Positions 18,457-28,243 of a stretch of DNA of 64,000 bases are shown here, piece after piece. Within the stretch, counting starts at the first letter, position 1, and each line of letters opens with the position of its first letter. The notes under the pieces were generated by a model. That model did no database searches and was not told where the DNA came from. It worked only from the letters and a program-made list of their open reading frames with translations. Source of the DNA: Parvibaculum sp. (GTDB lineage: Bacteria > Pseudomonadota > Alphaproteobacteria > Parvibaculales > Parvibaculaceae); assembly GCA_019635955.1 (NCBI GenBank), contig JAHBYL010000001.1:80091-144090 (forward strand). The letters run 5' to 3'. The translations under genes were made by a program, and so were the position numbers.

Positions 18457-19212
18457 TCAGGCATAGGCCGAGATAATTCCCCAGAAATCTTCCGCCTTCA
18501 GGCTCGCACCACCGACCAGAGCGCCGTTTACATTCGGCACGCTCATAAGTTCCGCTGCATTCGACGGTTTCACCGAGCCGCCATAGAGAATGCGCATCTT
18601 CGCGCCTTCCGCCCCGAAGCGCGCCTCGAGCGCCTTGCGGATGGCGGCATGGACCTTCGCCACATCGTCCGGCGTCGGCGTGCGGCCCGTGCCGATAGCC
18701 CAGACCGGCTCATAGGCGATGACGGTCGTCCTCGCCGTGGCGCCATCGGGCAGCGAGCCCTTGAGCTGACCGCGGATCACTTTCAGCGTCGCGCCGCTGT
18801 CGCGCTCCGCTTCGGTTTCACCGACGCAGACGATGGCCGTGAGCCCGGCGCGATGTGCGGCTTCCGCCTTGGCGCGGACCAGGGCATCGGTTTCACCGTG
18901 ATCGGCCCGGCGCTCCGAATGGCCAACGATCACGAAAGCTGCGCCGGCGTCCTTCAGCATCTCGGCCGAGATATCGCCTGTATGCGCGCCGCTTTGCTTC
19001 GCATGGCAATCCTGGCCGCCTATGGCGATCTTCGAGCCCTTTGCCGCTTCCTTCAGCGTCGCGACCAGCGTGGCGGGCGGACAGATCAGCACGTCGCAGG
19101 CGGGCTTCGTCTTGCCCGAGAGCTTCTTCGCCAGCGCCGTCACCTCCTTCTTCGAGGCTTTCGCTCCGTTCATCTTCCAGTTGCCGGCTACCAGTGCCTT
19201 CACGCGCGCCAT
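18457..19212 (-). CDS. tpiA: Triosephosphate isomerase
   Basis: TpiA interconverts dihydroxyacetone phosphate and glyceraldehyde 3-phosphate. The 251-residue protein has the catalytic Lys13 in GNWKMNG, His98 in VGHSERR, Glu168 in [11 protein letters not shown], the flexible loop after it, and YGGSVKPSN near the end. All key residues are intact. In many alphaproteobacteria tpiA lies between the ppiD-trp block and secG-pyrG, as here. Confidence 0.97.
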   Translation of the reverse strand: MARVKALVAGNWKMNGAKASKKEVTALAKKLSGKTKPACDVLICPPATLVATLKEAAKGSKIAIGGQDCHAKQSGAHTGDISAEMLKDAGAAFVIVGHSERRADHGETDALVRAKAEAAHRAGLTAIVCVGETEAERDSGATLKVIRGQLKGSLPDGATARTTVIAYEPVWAIGTGRTPTPDDVAKVHAAIRKALEARFGAEGAKMRILYGGSVKPSNAAELMSVPNVNGALVGGASLKAEDFWGIISAYA

Positions 19213-19303
19213 TATCCCGCTCTCCGCATCAGAATGAGTTGCGTCCGTTTAGCAGATGGCAGATGCCGCGCCAACGCCGGCCGCGGCACCCTGCAGCCGC
19301 ATG

Positions 19304-19316
19304 GGTGAAGTTCACC
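19304..19316. promoter_or_regulatory. Perfect palindrome upstream of tpiA
   Basis: GGTGAA-G-TTCACC is a perfect dyad of 6-base arms about 95 bases upstream of the tpiA start. It could be an operator for tpiA or for the plus-strand transcript; no regulator can be named. Confidence 0.35.
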
Positions 19317-19370
19317 TGAGGGAAATAGAACACAGTCCCAGCGAAAGTTTCATTTCAATGACTATTCTGT

Positions 19371-19553
19371 TGGCAAGTAATGACCTCGCGTGTAGCTTGC
19401 GCCCCATGACAAACCGTCGATTCCACATGGCCGAAAAGGCCACCTTTTGGGGTTACTCGCCTTCGGGGCCGGGTCGCTTGCGCACGCGCTGAATTAGCCT
19501 GCAAAATCGACGCTTTGAGAGCCCCATCCACCAGATCGGGGCTCTTGTGTTTT
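19371..19553 (+). ncRNA. Candidate leader or small RNA ending in a terminator
   Basis: TTGGCA at 19371 and TAGCTT at 19394 are spaced 17 bases apart. About 120 bases further, AGAGCCCC and GGGGCTCT (19518-19545) form a perfect 8-base stem followed by TGTGTTTTC. The transcript would be about 145 bases. It contains a short frame (19428-19492) with a single Trp codon. It could be a stand-alone RNA or an attenuator ahead of the ppiD-trpE transcript; neither is shown. Confidence 0.35.
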
Positions 19554-19819
19554 CAGAACTCCGGTCACCGAAACCAGTCGCGTACCGGAGTTTGCCCATG
19601 CCTCTTGAATACTTGAACCGCTTCGCCGGACCCACGCTGGAGATCCGCGCTCCGCCGCGCTGATCCGGCGTAAAGAACCGCTTTTCCAAAGGCAGACCCA
19701 GTGCCCCCGCGCAAATCGCACGGGAGCAAGCGATACAGTTTTGCCTGCCTTTCGAAACACGAATACTTGAAAACAACTACACCTTCTTTGCCCGCGCAGA
19801 GAGGGAACGGAGAAGAATT

Positions 19820-20161
19820 ATGCCTATCGTCTAAGTTCACCGGATCGTCCAGCATGGCCGCAGCGCCGGCACGGTTGCCGCGCTGGCCGCCTTCCTGGGC
19901 ATCTCCTTCAGCTCCCACCCGCCGGACGACATTCTGGCGGCGCTCATCGTCATCCTGCCGTCCTTTCAGGTCGCCTTCTTCGCCCTGATCTTCGCGGTGG
20001 CATATGACGAGGCGCCACATCTGCTCGGCACGCGCTTCGCCTTCTCGCTCTGGGCGGCCGCGAGCTTCGTCGTGATGTGGGCTCTTGTCGAAGCGACGCA
20101 GGCCAGCATCCGGGTCTATGTCGAGTTCGGCCTGCCGCCCGTTTATGGCATGCAGGTCTGA
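19820..20161 (+). pseudogene. Small membrane protein gene with a stop at codon 5
   Basis: GGAGAAG precedes an ATG at 19820 at good spacing. The frame reads Met-Pro-Ile-Val and then TAA (19832-19834). Directly after the stop, in the same frame, 108 codons follow with strong G/C third positions and no other stop. They encode three hydrophobic segments (TVAALAAFLGISF, AALIVILPSFQVAFFALIFA and FSLWAAASFVVMWALVEA), clearly a real membrane protein. There is no normal start codon early in the frame after the TAA. A single substitution would restore a 113-residue product. It is therefore a recent pseudogene, a sequencing error, or a case of read-through. The family is not recognised. Confidence 0.65.
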
Positions 20162-20363
20162 TCGCCCGGCAGCCTTGCCGTCCGGCGGTGCCTTCCGCAT
20201 TTTTCCAAGGAAAATCAAGCGCGAAGCCCCGCCGGGCGGCTTGCGGCCCTCTGCCCTCGCACCTATCATGCCGCCCTTGTCGCGGGGGGCGGGGGCCGGC
20301 CGTTACCGCAAATCGACCTAATCCAGAAACCGCCTTGGCCTGGCGGGGACAGAAAGACCGAAC

Positions 20364-22259
20364 ATGCTCGACAGTCTGCGGAAAACCGCTTCCGGTATCA
20401 TCGGGTTCGCCATTGTCGGCATTCTCGTGATCGCCTTCGCGGTTTGGGGCATCGCCGACATCTTCACCGGCTTCAGCGACGATGCTGTCGCCGAGGTCGG
20501 CGACCAGAAAATCGACTCGGCCACTTTCGAGCGCGAGTTCCGCGCGGAGATGGACCGCATGTCCGAGCGCCTAGGCCAACCCCTTACCCGCGATCAGGCG
20601 CTGCGCTTCGGCGCGGACAGGATGGCGCTTTCCCGGCTTATTTCGGTTGCTTCGATCGACGAGGCAGCGCGCGACATCGGTCTTGCCATCGGCGACGAGG
20701 CCGTGGGTCTCGATATCGTCACGGACGAGAACCTTCAGGGCGGTTTCGGCCGCTTCGACCGGGAGCTTTTCCGGCAGGTTCTCCGCCAGAACGGCATTTC
20801 CGAGGAGCGGTTCATCGAACAACGCCGCAAGGGCATGCAGCGGACCCAGCTTACGGGCGTAGTCGAGGCGGGCATTCCCGCCCCGGAAATCCTGGTCGGC
20901 ACCGTGCTGCGCTTCCAGGAGGAAACCCGCACCGCCGGCTACATCATCCTGCCGCCCTCACTCGTGACCGAGATTCCGGAAGCGAAGGAGGAGGACATTG
21001 CCTCGCTCTACGAAGCGGGCGCATCGGCCTTCACCCTGCCGGAAACGCGCGACTTTGCGATCATGGAGATCGAGCCCGCCGACATCCTCAGCACGATTTC
21101 GGTTTCGGAAGATCAGCTGCAGGCCGCCTATGAGGAGCGGCGCGGCGAGTATGACGTGCCGGAGCGGCGGGAAATCACGCAGATCACCTTCCCGAGCGAG
21201 GCCGATGCCCAGGCCGCGCTCGCACGGCTGCGCGACGGGGCGGCGATTTCGGCGGTCGCCGAGGAGATCGGCCTCGATGAAGCCGATCTTCATCTCGGGA
21301 AGGTCACGCGCGACGAGCTTCTTTCGCCTGTACTGGCCGAGGCTGCCTTTTCCACGGAACAAGGCGCCTGGAGCGAGCCGGTGCGCGGCCCGCTTGGCTG
21401 GGCAATCTTCCGCAGCGACTCGATCGAAGCCGGCAAGCCCAGCACCTTTGAAGGTGTGCGCGAGCAGGTTCTCGAGTCGCTCAAACTCGAACTGGCGCGC
21501 GAGCAGATTTACGACATCCAGAACAATATCGAGGATGCGCGGGCGGGCGGCGAACCGCTGGATGCGATTTCCGAGCGCTTCGATATTGAGGTCCGCCATT
21601 TCACGGGCGTCACCCGCCAGGGCAAGACGCGCGACGGCGCCACGCCCGAACTGCCGGAACTGCCCGGTCTTCTCGACGCCGTTTTCGACAATATGGAAGG
21701 CGACCAGATTCCGCCGCTCGATACCGGCAAGGAAGGCTATTACTGGGTCGAGATCAATACGGTCACGCCGGCGGCGCTGAAACCGCTCGACGAAGTGCGC
21801 GACGAGATCGTCAAGGTCTGGAACGACCAGCAGCGCGAAGCTGCGCTCGAGAACATCGCGCAGCGCCTTGCCGACCGGGGCAATGCAGGCGAGAGCTTCG
21901 AGGACATTGCACGCGAACTCAATCGCGGCGTTCTCACCATGCCGGGCATACAGCGTTATGCGCAGAACGACACATTCTCTCGCAGCGCCGTGGCGAAGCT
22001 CTTTGCGGCACCCGAAGGCGGTGTCACCTGGGGCCCGGTCGGCGTGGGCGACAGTCTCATCCTGATGCAGGTGCGCTCAGTTCGCGTTCCCGACGTCGAC
22101 AGGACTTCCAAGGCCTATGCCGACGCGCTCGCAAATGTCACGGACTCGATCGGCGCGGACATGCTTCAGTCCTTCGTCGTCGGCTACCAGAAGCAGGCCG
22201 GCGTGAAGATCAATCAAGGTCTGCTGCAGCGGCTGACTTCGGCGGATGGCGCGCAATGA
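20364..22259 (+). CDS. ppiD: PpiD-like periplasmic folding factor (SurA_N / parvulin)
   Basis: This 631-residue protein is anchored by one N-terminal membrane helix (FAIVGILVIAFAVWGIADI). It continues with a SurA-N-like chaperone region and a parvulin-type domain around residues 255-360 (QITFPSEADAQAALARLRDG to PLGWAIFRSDSI). A long helical C-terminal region follows. PpiD assists folding of proteins emerging from the Sec translocon. The parvulin domain looks divergent, so isomerase activity is uncertain. Its stop overlaps the trpE start (ATGA), so the two are translationally coupled, an order common in alphaproteobacteria. Confidence 0.9.
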   Translation: MLDSLRKTASGIIGFAIVGILVIAFAVWGIADIFTGFSDDAVAEVGDQKIDSATFEREFRAEMDRMSERLGQPLTRDQALRFGADRMALSRLISVASIDEAARDIGLAIGDEAVGLDIVTDENLQGGFGRFDRELFRQVLRQNGISEERFIEQRRKGMQRTQLTGVVEAGIPAPEILVGTVLRFQEETRTAGYIILPPSLVTEIPEAKEEDIASLYEAGASAFTLPETRDFAIMEIEPADILSTISVSEDQLQAAYEERRGEYDVPERREITQITFPSEADAQAALARLRDGAAISAVAEEIGLDEADLHLGKVTRDELLSPVLAEAAFSTEQGAWSEPVRGPLGWAIFRSDSIEAGKPSTFEGVREQVLESLKLELAREQIYDIQNNIEDARAGGEPLDAISERFDIEVRHFTGVTRQGKTRDGATPELPELPGLLDAVFDNMEGDQIPPLDTGKEGYYWVEINTVTPAALKPLDEVRDEIVKVWNDQQREAALENIAQRLADRGNAGESFEDIARELNRGVLTMPGIQRYAQNDTFSRSAVAKLFAAPEGGVTWGPVGVGDSLILMQVRSVRVPDVDRTSKAYADALANVTDSIGADMLQSFVVGYQKQAGVKINQGLLQRLTSADGAQ

Positions 22260-23767
22260 TCTCCCCGGACTACGGCGTCTTCGAAGCTGCCTATAAGGAA
22301 GGCCGGCCGCAAGTCGTCTATACGCGCCTCGTTGCCGACCTCGAAACGCCTGTGTCGGCCATGCTCAAGATCGCCGAGGGCAAGGCCAACAGCTTTCTTC
22401 TCGAGTCGGTCGAGGGCGGCGATGCACGCAACCGCTATTCGATCATCGGCCTGAAGCCGGACGCCATCTGGCGGACGCGCGGCGACAGCGCCGAGATCAA
22501 CCGCAAGGCACGCTTCGACATCGATGCTTACGAGCCCTGCACGGATGGCGCCCTTGCGAGCCTGCGCGCCTTCATCGAGGAATCGCGCATCGAGCTGCCC
22601 GAGGAACTGCCGCCCATGGCAGCGGGCGTCTTCGGCTATATGAGCTACGACATGGTGCGCCTGATGGAGCGCCTGCCCAACGAAAACCCGGATGCGCTCG
22701 GCCTGCCCGACGGCATCTTTCTCCGGCCGACCGTGATCTGCGTCTTCGATTCCGTGAAGGATGAAGTGACCATCGTCACGCCGGTTCGGCCGGAGCCCGA
22801 CGTCAGCGCCACCGCGGCCTATGCTCGGGCGAGTGAGCGGCTGTCCGACATCGTCGCGGATTTCGACCGTGCGCTGCCTCATGGTTCACGCGATGCCGAT
22901 GTGGCGCCACTCGGCGAACCGCAATCCAATACGCCGCGCGACACCTATTTCGGCATGGTCGAACGCGCAAAAGAATATATCGCCGCGGGCGACATCTTTC
23001 AGGTGGTGCTGTCGCAGCGTTTCGAAACCCCCTTCACCCTGCCGCCCTTCTCGCTCTATCGGGCACTCCGGCGGATCAATCCTTCGCCCTTTCTCTATTT
23101 CCTGAACTTCGAGAATTTCTCCATCGTCGGGTCGAGCCCCGAAATTCTCGTTCGGGTAAGGAACAATCGCGTGACCATCCGTCCCATTGCCGGGACGAGA
23201 CATCGCGGCAGGAACCGCGCCGAGGATGAGGAGATCGCGGCGGAGCTGCTCGCCGATCCGAAGGAGCGCGCCGAACACCTGATGCTGCTCGACCTCGGCC
23301 GTAACGATGTCGGCCGCGTCTCGAAAATCGGCACCGTGGAGGCGACAGAGCGTTTCGCGCTCCAATACACCTCCCATCTCATCCACATCGTCTCGAATGT
23401 GGAGGGCGATCTCGATCCGTCCTATGACGCGATTTCCGCGCTCGTCGCGGGCTTTCCGGCGGGCACGGTTTCCGGCGCGCCAAAGGTGCGCGCCATGGAG
23501 ATCATCGATGAGCTCGAGCTCGAGAAGCGCGGGCCCTATGCGGGCTGCGTCGGTTACTTTTCGGCCGCAGGCGAGATGGACACCTGCATCGTGCTGCGCA
23601 CGGCCATCGTGAAAGACGGCAAGATGTACGTGCAGGCAGGCGGCGGCGTGGTCGCGGATTCCACGCCCGAGGGCGAACATCAGGAAAGCGTCAACAAGGC
23701 AAAGGCCCTCTTCCGCGCCGCGGAGGAGGCGGTGCGCTACGCCTCGCAGGCGGGCAAGCGGCAGTAG
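22256..23767 (+). CDS. trpE: Anthranilate synthase component I
   Basis: TrpE converts chorismate to anthranilate with ammonia supplied by TrpG. The 503-residue protein has the N-terminal Trp-binding region (LLESVEGG, with the feedback-site Ser) and the chorismate-binding domain with PIAGTRHRG, LDLGRNDVGRV, FPAGTVSGAPK and the late GGGVVADS. It is a separate TrpE, not a TrpEG fusion. Its start overlaps the ppiD stop. The next trp gene, trpG, is about 1.3 kb away because an antisense gene lies between. Confidence 0.97.
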   Translation: MISPDYGVFEAAYKEGRPQVVYTRLVADLETPVSAMLKIAEGKANSFLLESVEGGDARNRYSIIGLKPDAIWRTRGDSAEINRKARFDIDAYEPCTDGALASLRAFIEESRIELPEELPPMAAGVFGYMSYDMVRLMERLPNENPDALGLPDGIFLRPTVICVFDSVKDEVTIVTPVRPEPDVSATAAYARASERLSDIVADFDRALPHGSRDADVAPLGEPQSNTPRDTYFGMVERAKEYIAAGDIFQVVLSQRFETPFTLPPFSLYRALRRINPSPFLYFLNFENFSIVGSSPEILVRVRNNRVTIRPIAGTRHRGRNRAEDEEIAAELLADPKERAEHLMLLDLGRNDVGRVSKIGTVEATERFALQYTSHLIHIVSNVEGDLDPSYDAISALVAGFPAGTVSGAPKVRAMEIIDELELEKRGPYAGCVGYFSAAGEMDTCIVLRTAIVKDGKMYVQAGGGVVADSTPEGEHQESVNKAKALFRAAEEAVRYASQAGKRQ

Positions 23768-23770
23768 CCG

Positions 23771-24994
23771 TCAGGCTTCGCCGGTCCGGACATGTTCCGG
23801 GCGCACCCCGATGCCGACCGCATAGCCAGGTATGCGGCGCAGGAGCGGGAATGCATTGGCAAGCCTCATCGCAAGAGGCGCGGAAACAGGCCCCTTCGCG
23901 CGCAGCGTCGGCAGGATCACGCGGCGCTGGGCAATGACCTGAAAGGTTTGGGTCGCCCAGGTCGGAAAGGCGCGGCGGCGCTGCACGGCGCGCAGATCGT
24001 CAAGCGTCAACCGCTGTTCGCGCAGCGGCGCCGCCAGAATATTCGCCGCCGCCACAGCATCCTGAATCGCGAGATTGATGCCGACGCCGCCAACGGGCGA
24101 CATCGCATGTGCGGCATCGCCGATGCAGAGCAGGCCGGGTCTTGCCCATTCACGCAGACGGTCGACCTTGACCGTCAGCAGCTTCACATCGTCCCAGCTC
24201 GCGATCTCATGCATGCGCCCGGCGGCAAAAGGAAGGAGATGCGCAACATCGGCGCGGAAGGTATCCAGCCCTCGCGCCTTCGTCTCCTCGAAAGCGCCCT
24301 TCTCGATCACGAAAGCGCATTGCTAATAATCGCCCCGGTCGATGGTGATGACCAGATGGCCGGGCGCTACACGAAAAAGCGTGTCCGACGGATCGTCCGG
24401 CCGCCGCGACAAGCGCATCCAGAGAACATCCATCGGCGCGCCATATTCGCGCACGACAAACCCCGCCCGATCGCGCGCGGTAGAGCCGCGCCCATCGGCG
24501 CCGACCACAAGGTCGGCCCTGATATCCATCGGCCCATCGGCCGTCTTCGCCCTCAGGCCCGCGACACGGCCGCCTTCCTTGATCAGATCCGTCACCTCGG
24601 CATTCATGCAAATCCGGAACCCCGGATAGCTGTGGCCGGCCTCCGCCAGAAAGTCGAGAAAGTGCCATTGCGGCATGAAGGCGATGAAGCCGCACTGAAC
24701 CGGCAAATGGCTGAAGTCGACCACATTGAGGAAACGGCCGCCGATTTCGATACCGGCACCCTGCATCTTCTGGTGCGGCCGCGACAACAACGCCTCGAGC
24801 AGGCCCAGCTCGTGCATCACTTCCAGCGTCGAGGGATGGATCGTGTCGCCGCGAAAATCGCGCAGGAAGTCCCCATGTTTCTCGAGCACGGTGACCTCCA
24901 CCCCTGCGCGGGCGAGCAGGAACCCGAGCATCATGCCCGCCGGGCCGCCGCCTGCAATCGCGCAAGTGGTGCGAATTTCGAGCGTCTCCGCCAT
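23771..24994 (-). pseudogene. FAD-dependent monooxygenase gene broken by an in-frame TAG
   Basis: The N-terminal 223 codons encode a PHBH-type flavin monooxygenase: [17 protein letters not shown] binds FAD, GDTIHPSTLEVMHELG follows, and ADLVVGADGRGS is the DG motif. At 24323-24325 the frame hits TAG, then continues in the same frame for 183 codons with LLCIGDAAHAMSPVGGVG, the GD motif that must be on the same chain. The stop lies in GDY-TAG-QCAFVIEKG; relatives as I recall them have Trp there, so TGG to TAG is likely. Neither half can bind FAD properly alone. It lies antisense between trpE and trpG. A sequencing error is the main alternative. Confidence 0.85.
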
Positions 24995-25086
24995 GCCTTC
25001 CCTCCGAGCCTTGCCGCGCCCTGCCCCCGCCCCCTATATATAAGCCGGCTTCCGGTATTTCGGCAGCTGATCGTCAGGAATTGGCC

Positions 25087-25680
25087 ATGCTGCTTCTCAT
25101 CGATAACTACGACAGCTTCACCTACAATCTCGTCCACTTTCTGGGCGAGTTGGGGGCCGAGGCGGCCGTTCATCGCAACGACATGATCACGGTGAAGGAG
25201 GCGCTGGCCGAACGCCCGCAGGCGATCGTCCTGTCCCCCGGGCCCTGCGACCCGGACAAGGCCGGCATCTGCCTCGAACTCATTGCCGCCGCCGCGGCGC
25301 ACCGCATCCCGCTGCTTGGCGTCTGCCTCGGCCATCAGGCCATCGGCCAGTCCTTTGGCGGCAAGGTGGTCCGGGCGCCCGTCCTCATGCACGGCAAGAT
25401 GAGCGACATTCACCATGGTGGCAAAGGGATCTTCCAGCACTTGCCGAGCCCCATCGAGGCGACGCGCTACCATTCGCTGATCGTCGAGCGCGAGAGCCTG
25501 CCGGATTGTCTGGAAATCACCGCCTGGACGACGGACGGCATCATCATGGGCATGCAGCACAAGGAGCTGCCGATCCATGGCGTCCAGTTTCACCCGGAAA
25601 GCATCGCTTCCGAGCATGGGCATGACCTGCTGCGGAATTTCCTCCAGCTTGCGGGCATGAATGTGCGGGAGCTGGCCTGA
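25087..25680 (+). CDS. trpG: Anthranilate synthase component II (glutamine amidotransferase)
   Basis: TrpG frees ammonia from glutamine for TrpE. The 197-residue class I amidotransferase has its nucleophile Cys80 in [13 protein letters not shown] and His169/Glu171 in VQFHPESI. Many bacterial TrpG proteins also serve as PabA; no pabB is seen here. I chose the ATG at 25087, with AGGA upstream, over an in-frame TTG at 25081. It precedes trpD by 79 bases. Confidence 0.96.
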   Translation: MLLLIDNYDSFTYNLVHFLGELGAEAAVHRNDMITVKEALAERPQAIVLSPGPCDPDKAGICLELIAAAAAHRIPLLGVCLGHQAIGQSFGGKVVRAPVLMHGKMSDIHHGGKGIFQHLPSPIEATRYHSLIVERESLPDCLEITAWTTDGIIMGMQHKELPIHGVQFHPESIASEHGHDLLRNFLQLAGMNVRELA

Positions 25681-25759
25681 CGCCTGCAGCCGGAATGACT
25701 GTATTTTTGGCCGCTGAGCGAATATCTTTCGGGCGGGCAGGAACAAACCAAGCAGAACA

Positions 25760-26785
25760 ATGACCGATTTCAAGACCATCATCGCGGCGCTTGCCGAGGG
25801 CAGGAAGCTCGATGCCGCGGATGCGCGCGCCGCCTTCGAGACCGTCATGTCCGGGGAGGCGAGCCCGGCACAGATCGCGGCCTTCCTGATGGGGCTTCGC
25901 GTACGCGGCGAAACGGTCGAGGAGATCACGGCAGGCGCGCGCGTCATGCGCGAACGGGCGCTGCGGGTGCAGGCGCCGGCCAACGCCATCGACATCGTGG
26001 GCACGGGCGGCGACGCGCTCGGCACCTGGAATATCTCGACCGCCACGGCGATCGTCGTCGCGGCAACGGGTGTCCCCGTCGCGAAACATGGCAACCGCAA
26101 GGCCTCCTCCCTCTCGGGTACGGCGGATGCACTGCAGGAGCTTGGTGTCAATCTCGACATCGATCCAGCCACCATCGAGCGATGCATCGGCCGCGCCGGC
26201 ATCGGCTTCATGTTCGCGCAGGCGCATCATTCGGCGATGAAGCACGTGGCGCCGGTGCGCAACGATCTCGGCATCAAGACCGTGTTCAACATGCTCGGGC
26301 CGCTTTCCAATCCGGCGCTCGTCAAGCATCACCTGCTCGGCGTCTTTTCTTCCGGCTGGGTCGAGCCCTTTGCCGAAGTGCTGCGCAATCTCGGCTCTGA
26401 CAGCGCCTGGGTCGTCCACGGCTCCGACGGCATGGACGAGATCACGACGACAGGCCCTACGACCGTTGCCGAACTCAAGAACGGCGCTATCCGTCTCTTC
26501 GCCATCACGCCGGAAGATGCAGGGCTCAAACGCGCCTCCATCGAAGACCTCAAAGGCGGAAGCCCGGCCGAGAATGCTGCTGCGATCCACCGCCTGCTCG
26601 ACGGCGAGGCGAGCGCCTATCGCGACATCGTGCTCCTGAACAGCGCTGCCGCGCTCATCGTTTCGGGTCGCGTTTCCGCGCTCAAGGATGGCGTCACCAT
26701 CGCAGCCCGCGCCATCGATGACGGCAGCGCACGAGCCGCACTTGCGAAGCTCGTCGCCGTTTCGAACGGACGCGCAGATGGCTGA
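25760..26785 (+). CDS. trpD: Anthranilate phosphoribosyltransferase
   Basis: TrpD joins anthranilate and phosphoribosyl pyrophosphate. The 341-residue protein has the GTGGD loop ([17 protein letters not shown]), the [12 protein letters not shown] segment that binds substrates, and [20 protein letters not shown]. All are intact. It overlaps trpC by eight bases and both should be translated from one message. Confidence 0.97.
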   Translation: MTDFKTIIAALAEGRKLDAADARAAFETVMSGEASPAQIAAFLMGLRVRGETVEEITAGARVMRERALRVQAPANAIDIVGTGGDALGTWNISTATAIVVAATGVPVAKHGNRKASSLSGTADALQELGVNLDIDPATIERCIGRAGIGFMFAQAHHSAMKHVAPVRNDLGIKTVFNMLGPLSNPALVKHHLLGVFSSGWVEPFAEVLRNLGSDSAWVVHGSDGMDEITTTGPTTVAELKNGAIRLFAITPEDAGLKRASIEDLKGGSPAENAAAIHRLLDGEASAYRDIVLLNSAAALIVSGRVSALKDGVTIAARAIDDGSARAALAKLVAVSNGRADG

Positions 26786-27575
26786 CATTCTCGAAAAGAT
26801 CGGCGCCTACAAGCTGGGCGAGATCGCCTCGGCGAAGCAGGCCCATCCGCTCGCGGGAGTTGAGGCAGCCGCCCGTGCGGCGTCGCCCGTTCGCGGCTTT
26901 GCCGATGCTCTGAAGGCTCGTGTTTCGGCCGGCCAGTTTGCGCTCATTGCCGAGATCAAGAAGGCGAGCCCTTCCAAGGGTCTCATCCGCGCCGATTTCG
27001 ATCCGCCTGCGCTTGCCCGCGCCTATGAGGCGGGGGGTGCCGCCTGCCTTTCGGTGCTGACGGACGGCCCCTCGTTTCAGGGCGCGCCCGACTATCTCGC
27101 TGCGGCACGCGCCGCCACTTCCCTTCCCGTCATCCGCAAGGATTTCATGTACGACACCTATCAGGTGGCGGAAGCCCGCGCGATGGGAGCAGACGCCATT
27201 CTGATCATCATGGCCGCCGTCTCGGACGCGCAAGCGCGCGAACTCGAAGACGCCGCCTTCCAGTGGAAGATGGATGTGCTGGTCGAAGTACATGACGAGG
27301 AAGAATTGGAGCGCGCACTCGTGCTCCGGAGCCCTCTCCTCGGCATCAACAACCGCAATCTAAAGACATTCGAGACAACTCTTTCAACAACCGAGCGTCT
27401 CGCCCCCCTTGTGCCGGAAGACCGGCTCATCATCGGCGAGAGCGGCATTTTCAACCATTCCGATCTGACGCGCCTTGAAAAGGTCGGCGTACGGACTTTC
27501 CTTGTCGGCGAGAGCCTGATGCGGCAGGACGATGTGGAGGCGGCAACGCGTGCGTTGCTTGCCGGTCCCGCCTGA
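26778..27575 (+). CDS. trpC: Indole-3-glycerol phosphate synthase
   Basis: TrpC closes the indole ring from carboxyphenylaminodeoxyribulose 5-phosphate. The 265-residue TIM barrel has [10 protein letters not shown] with the catalytic Lys, [23 protein letters not shown] and IGESGIF. The start at 26778 overlaps the end of trpD; the open frame upstream is a by-product of trpD. It is the single-function enzyme, not a TrpCF fusion. A GNAT gene separates it from moaC. Confidence 0.97.
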   Translation: MADILEKIGAYKLGEIASAKQAHPLAGVEAAARAASPVRGFADALKARVSAGQFALIAEIKKASPSKGLIRADFDPPALARAYEAGGAACLSVLTDGPSFQGAPDYLAAARAATSLPVIRKDFMYDTYQVAEARAMGADAILIIMAAVSDAQARELEDAAFQWKMDVLVEVHDEEELERALVLRSPLLGINNRNLKTFETTLSTTERLAPLVPEDRLIIGESGIFNHSDLTRLEKVGVRTFLVGESLMRQDDVEAATRALLAGPA

Positions 27576-27727
27576 CCGCAGGCGCATTGGCCTCCGGGGC
27601 CTCGAAGGCGGGGATGGAACTTTTCATTCCCCCGGACCGGATGATTCATATCCCAATTTTCGCGTGCCGCTGCGCTGTATGGAAATTCCGTGCGCTCCGG
27701 CAACACCGCCATCGAAAGACAAATCCC

Positions 27728-28243
27728 ATGACCTATGAAATCCGCCAGGCAGGCGTCGATGACTTTCAGCACTTCGGTCCGATCGAGCGTGCCGCCGGCG
27801 CCCTTTTCGTGGAGGCGGGACTTGCCGAAATCGCCTCGCACGAACCGACCGATCTCGGTTTCATCGAAGCGGCTCATCGGGCGGGCGCAGTCTTCGTCGC
27901 GACGGAAGGCGGCAAACCTGTAGGCTTCATCCTTGCCGCGCCGCTCGACCGCCATATGCATATCTACGAATTGTCCGTACACCCTGCGCACGGCAAACGA
28001 GGGCTTGGGCGGAGACTGGTCGAGGCTGTCTGCGCGTACGCGCAAAAAGATGGGTTCGCCGCTGTGACGCTGTCGACCTTCCGCGACCTGCCATGGAACG
28101 GCCCCTTCTATGCCTCCTGCGGCTTTCGCGAACTCGACCGCAGCGAGTGGACGCCGGCCCTTCTTCTCGCCCATTATCGCGAGGAAGATCTGGGCCTGCC
28201 GATGCAGCGGCGGTGCTTCATGCGCAAGGAACTCGCCCAATGA
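27728..28243 (+). CDS. GNAT-family N-acetyltransferase
   Basis: This 171-residue protein has the GNAT fold: an N-terminal helix region, the strand [13 protein letters not shown], and the acetyl-CoA loop in [20 protein letters not shown]. The substrate is unknown. I chose the ATG at 27728, where the family N-terminus [13 protein letters not shown] begins; the longer frame from 27587 has no similarity. It overlaps moaC (ATGA). In related genomes trpC and moaC are usually direct neighbours, so this gene looks like an insertion into the block. Confidence 0.88.
   Translation: MTYEIRQAGVDDFQHFGPIERAAGALFVEAGLAEIASHEPTDLGFIEAAHRAGAVFVATEGGKPVGFILAAPLDRHMHIYELSVHPAHGKRGLGRRLVEAVCAYAQKDGFAAVTLSTFRDLPWNGPFYASCGFRELDRSEWTPALLLAHYREEDLGLPMQRRCFMRKELAQ

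Larger units (their letters stand above)
19213..19819. other. Long intergenic region with possible regulatory RNA
   Basis: About 600 bases separate tpiA from the small broken gene at 19820. It holds a palindrome (19304-19316), a possible plus-strand promoter (TTGGCA-N17-TAGCTT at 19371-19399) and a terminator-like hairpin (19518-19553). Codon composition in all frames is poor, and no protein gene is convincing. Confidence 0.5.

Noticed and set aside
19428..19492. Short frame as a trp leader peptide
   Set aside because: It has one Trp codon, no ribosome site, and is more than 2.7 kb from trpE.
19565..20269. Minus-strand 234-codon frame over the broken membrane-protein gene
   Set aside because: It is Arg/Gly/Glu-rich, a typical shadow of a G/C-biased gene on the other strand.
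23792..25186. Plus-strand 464-codon frame between trpE and trpG
   Set aside because: Shadow of the broken FAD monooxygenase gene on the other strand; Arg/His-rich without motifs.
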